Shown in pieces: positions 61,648-64,000 of a DNA stretch of 64,000 nt. The stretch's first letter is position 1. Every line of letters starts with the position of its first letter. Below the pieces are notes generated by a model, which saw only the letters and a list, made by a program, of their open reading frames with translations, was not told the DNA's origin and searched no databases. Source of the DNA: Myroides phaeus (lineage in GTDB: Bacteria; Bacteroidota; Bacteroidia; Flavobacteriales; Flavobacteriaceae). The position numbers and the translations under genes are program-made. Where the stretch lies: assembly GCF_009799805.1 (NCBI RefSeq), contig NZ_CP047050.1, positions 882,001 to 946,000 on the forward strand. Reading direction: 5' to 3'.

Positions 61648-62796
61648 ATGCAATTCTCAGATATTATAGGCCAAGCCTACCTTAAAAATCATTTAATTCA
61701 AACTGCATCTACAGGTAGAATACCTCATGCACAGTTATTTATAGGTCCTGAAGGTTCAGGTACATTACCTATGGCAATAGCGTATGCTCAGTATTTACTT
61801 TGTCAAAATGTTGGAAATGAAAATACTGGAGGAAATGATTCTTGTAATATTAAATTCAATAATTTATCACATCCTGACTTACATTTTGTATATCCTGTAG
61901 CAACAACAGATGCGGTTAAAAGAAATGCTACAAGTGATTTGTTTGCTTCACAATGGCGCTCTTTCATCAAAGACAATGTTTATGGAAACCTTTTTGATTG
62001 GTATTCACATATTGAAATACAAAATAAACAAGGACAAATAGGTGTAGATGAAGCAAGTGAAGTTCTTAAAAAACTTGCTTTAAAGTCATTTGAGGGTGGG
62101 TACAAAATTATGATTATCTGGATGGCAGATAAAATGAATACAGAGGCGTCAAATAAATTATTAAAGCTATTAGAAGAACCACCTGCAAAGACATTATTCT
62201 TATTGATAGCAGAGAATGTAAAGAACATTATCCAAACGATTTTATCAAGATGTCAAGTTCTTAACTTTCCTCCTATTAACAATCGTGAGATAGAAGAAGC
62301 TTTGATTGTAAAACAACAATGTGATAGACAAGAAGCAGCTTTAATTGCTGGTCAAGCACAAGGAAGCTATAATAAGGCATTAAAATTATTACTCAATAAA
62401 AATAGTACACAACCATACGAAAAATGGTTTGTTCAATGGGTACGTGCTGCTTTTAGAGCCAAGGGAAATGCTGCTGTAATTCAAGAGTTGATTGAATGGA
62501 GTGAAGAATTAGCTGCTTTAGGTAGAGAACAACAAAAGCAATTTATTGAGTTTTGTATAGAACTGTTTAGACAAGCACTTTTAATCAATTACCAAACGCC
62601 AAACTTAGTTTATTATAAAACAACAGTTGACAATTTTAAACTTGAAAAGTTTGCCCCTTTTGTCAATGGTGCTAATATTAATGACATTTATAAAGAATTG
62701 TCAGATGCAATTTACCATATTGAACGAAATGGAAATGCGAAAATGATATTTACTGATTTATCAATTAAATTGACAAGACTAATTCATCGTAAATAA
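61648..62796 (+). CDS. holB: DNA polymerase III subunit delta prime
   Basis: 382 residues. Clamp-loader features: FSDIIGQAYLKNHLIQT start, a P-loop-like but degenerate GPEGSGTLPMA (the usual GKT is lost, as is normal for the non-ATPase delta prime), and LLKLLEEPPAKTLFLLIAEN. It is part of the ring that loads the sliding clamp. The first zinc Cys occur near CQNVGNE...CNIK but the full set is not clear. Confidence 0.9.
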   Translation: MQFSDIIGQAYLKNHLIQTASTGRIPHAQLFIGPEGSGTLPMAIAYAQYLLCQNVGNENTGGNDSCNIKFNNLSHPDLHFVYPVATTDAVKRNATSDLFASQWRSFIKDNVYGNLFDWYSHIEIQNKQGQIGVDEASEVLKKLALKSFEGGYKIMIIWMADKMNTEASNKLLKLLEEPPAKTLFLLIAENVKNIIQTILSRCQVLNFPPINNREIEEALIVKQQCDRQEAALIAGQAQGSYNKALKLLLNKNSTQPYEKWFVQWVRAAFRAKGNAAVIQELIEWSEELAALGREQQKQFIEFCIELFRQALLINYQTPNLVYYKTTVDNFKLEKFAPFVNGANINDIYKELSDAIYHIERNGNAKMIFTDLSIKLTRLIHRK

Positions 62797-62798
62797 AC

Positions 62799-62838
62799 TA
62801 AAATAGGCCTTATGCATTGATACATAAGGCCTATTTTA
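62799..62838. terminator. Bidirectional terminator of holB and the helicase gene
   Basis: 14-bp stem AAATAGGCCTTATG/CATAAGGCCTATTT (62801-62814 with 62823-62836), 8-base loop. Confidence 0.88.
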
Positions 62839-62869
62839 TTTGATAGTATTAGTTCATCAAATTGTAATA

Positions 62870-64000
62870 TTACTCTTCACTTTCTTTCAAAGCATCTTTT
62901 GCGCGTTGAAATAACTTTAATTCTTCCCAAGAATACAAGTCTTCTACTGTAGCTTTTATTTCTGATAAAGGTTTGTCCTTAAAAGTGATAAATAACTCTT
63001 CTAATTCATCTATTTTGTCTTTAGGAAGTATCTCATCAAGTTGAATCAAACCATCTCCTACCAGTTTACCTAAATGCGAATAGATAGTAGTAGGAACCAG
63101 TTTTCTGATTTCAGCAATCTCTTCTATGCTTTTCTTCTGTTTCCAGTATTCCAAAGTAATTGAAGTGGTAGATTTTTTCTTTTCCTTCTTCTCCCCTTTT
63201 TTTGTTGAGGAATATTTACTTACATCATCGTCTTCATCTAAATCTAATTGAGTATCTCTTAGTAAATTTGCAATATTAACTAAGTGGTTAATTTTGTATT
63301 CACTAATTTCTAATGAACGTAAATTTTCTTTAGAAATCTTCTTACCTTCTTCTAAGAGTTGTAACATTTTTTCAGCTTTTTTCATCTGAATGACTTGCTT
63401 CAATAAAGCGTCTTCTAAAACAACTAACTCTTCATAAAAACCTTTTAATTGTCGTTTTCCCTTAACTTGAGCAATGTTAAAAAGTAATTCAAAAACAAGG
63501 TGATCCATCATTGGAAAAAAGTACTGATAAGCTTTATTAACTCTTTCCTTTACGTGGGCAAACCTAAAATTCTCTTCATTAAATAAACATCTTAATTGAT
63601 GAACAAACTTCTCTGAATGAATAAGCATATCGTTCAAACTTTTGGTAGTTTTAATTGCCCATGGTTTAAAAGAATTCTTTTTACTACGATCTGTTTCTGC
63701 ATCATAAGTATGTATATGAGCATGCCAAAGCGTACCAAGATTAAACCAAGAATAGGTATCTATTAAAAAGTTTCTAAGGAAGTCTTTAGTTGCTAACTGC
63801 AATTCTTGTGTTAATCTATCTACAGTGGCTTTATTATTTGCATAGCTCATTACCTCTTCATCATTTACTAAACCATTCATCTGAATAGGAGAGAGTAAAA
63901 CTAAGCCTTCTAACGACCTTAATCTTGATAAAGCAACGTATGCTTGTCCAGGTAAGAAAACGCTTGATACATCAAGTACAGCTTTGTCAAAAGTAAGTCC
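62870..64000 (-). CDS. Pif1/RecD-like helicase, C-terminal part
   Basis: The frame is open to the right edge of the window, so this is the C-terminal 376 residues only. The first visible residues (GLTFDKAVLDVSSVFLPGQA, then YVALSRLRSLEGL) are the last helicase motif of the Pif1/RecD group. An ATG at 63880 inside it is not the start. After a helical region, a C-terminal helix-turn-helix domain (SIEEIAEIRKLVPTTIYSHL), like that in YpbB and some RecQ proteins, ends the protein. Likely a DNA repair or recombination helicase. Confidence 0.87.
   Translation of the reverse strand, partial: GLTFDKAVLDVSSVFLPGQAYVALSRLRSLEGLVLLSPIQMNGLVNDEEVMSYANNKATVDRLTQELQLATKDFLRNFLIDTYSWFNLGTLWHAHIHTYDAETDRSKKNSFKPWAIKTTKSLNDMLIHSEKFVHQLRCLFNEENFRFAHVKERVNKAYQYFFPMMDHLVFELLFNIAQVKGKRQLKGFYEELVVLEDALLKQVIQMKKAEKMLQLLEEGKKISKENLRSLEISEYKINHLVNIANLLRDTQLDLDEDDDVSKYSSTKKGEKKEKKKSTTSITLEYWKQKKSIEEIAEIRKLVPTTIYSHLGKLVGDGLIQLDEILPKDKIDELEELFITFKDKPLSEIKATVEDLYSWEELKLFQRAKDALKESEE

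Noticed and set aside
63878-63880. Helicase gene start at the ATG at 63880
   Set aside because: The frame stays open to the window edge and the upstream part encodes a conserved helicase motif.

Overview
This window looks like the chromosome of a member of the Flavobacteriaceae, possibly Myroides or a close relative; the genus is a guess. The DNA is AT-rich, and Shine-Dalgarno sequences are nearly absent. Many genes are preceded by the Bacteroidetes-type promoter (a TTG, about 19 bases, then TAnnTTTG). Marker genes also point there: the type IX secretion/gliding lipoprotein SprE/PorW, an ATP synthase a subunit with a signal-peptide-like extension, DUF2480 and DUF3078 next to SUF genes, DUF4837, DUF5687 and an HU-CCDC81/SPOR protein. 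I saw no rRNA, tRNA, CRISPR array, transposase or prophage.

Layout. 1-6720 (minus strand): sprE, a bactofilin, atpZ/I-like, DUF6168, then atpB-E-F-H-A. 6943-9117: a two-gene ABC exporter. 9229-12108: a possible microprotein, a conserved hypothetical, a dihaem cytochrome c and a GH32 glycosidase. 12157-17966 (minus): TerC, GpsA, an iron-type alcohol dehydrogenase, and a yicC-gmk-nadD operon. 17967-18770: an intergenic region holding a candidate structured RNA. 18771-21965 (minus): a trhO-trhP-ferredoxin-ArsC-like operon for tRNA U34 hydroxylation. 22419-32663: def, recA, lipoprotein, plsC, trpS, dprA, HU/SPOR, thioesterase, S1/P1 nuclease and a Ser-rich repeat protein. 32901-35397: hflX, then asnA behind a probable leader-peptide attenuator. 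35458-50497: a SUF Fe-S cluster locus on the minus strand, split by a plus-strand block carrying haem uptake (hmuTUVS) and a small class I ribonucleotide reductase (nrdBA). 51214-57347: MBL hydrolase, S8 and M1 peptidases, rnpA and a tyrosine phosphatase. 57545-64000: DUF4837, an MltD-like lytic transglycosylase, pgk, holB and the C-terminal part of a Pif1/RecD-like helicase.

Most notable. A 28-codon reading frame at 34220-34306 has 8 Asn codons, 7 of them within codons 6-15. It lies just upstream of asnA and is followed by an intrinsic terminator and a competing antiterminator helix. This is the textbook architecture of ribosome-mediated attenuation, here apparently sensing asparaginyl-tRNA. 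Second, TrhO and TrhP, two independent routes to 5-hydroxyuridine in tRNA, sit together with a ferredoxin and share a homologous C-terminal domain. Third, a roughly 190-nt RNA with an 11-bp closing stem, a large internal loop and a terminator lies between yicC and the arsC-like gene. Fourth, SUF, haem uptake and a putative Mn-type ribonucleotide reductase together form what looks like an iron-stress neighbourhood.
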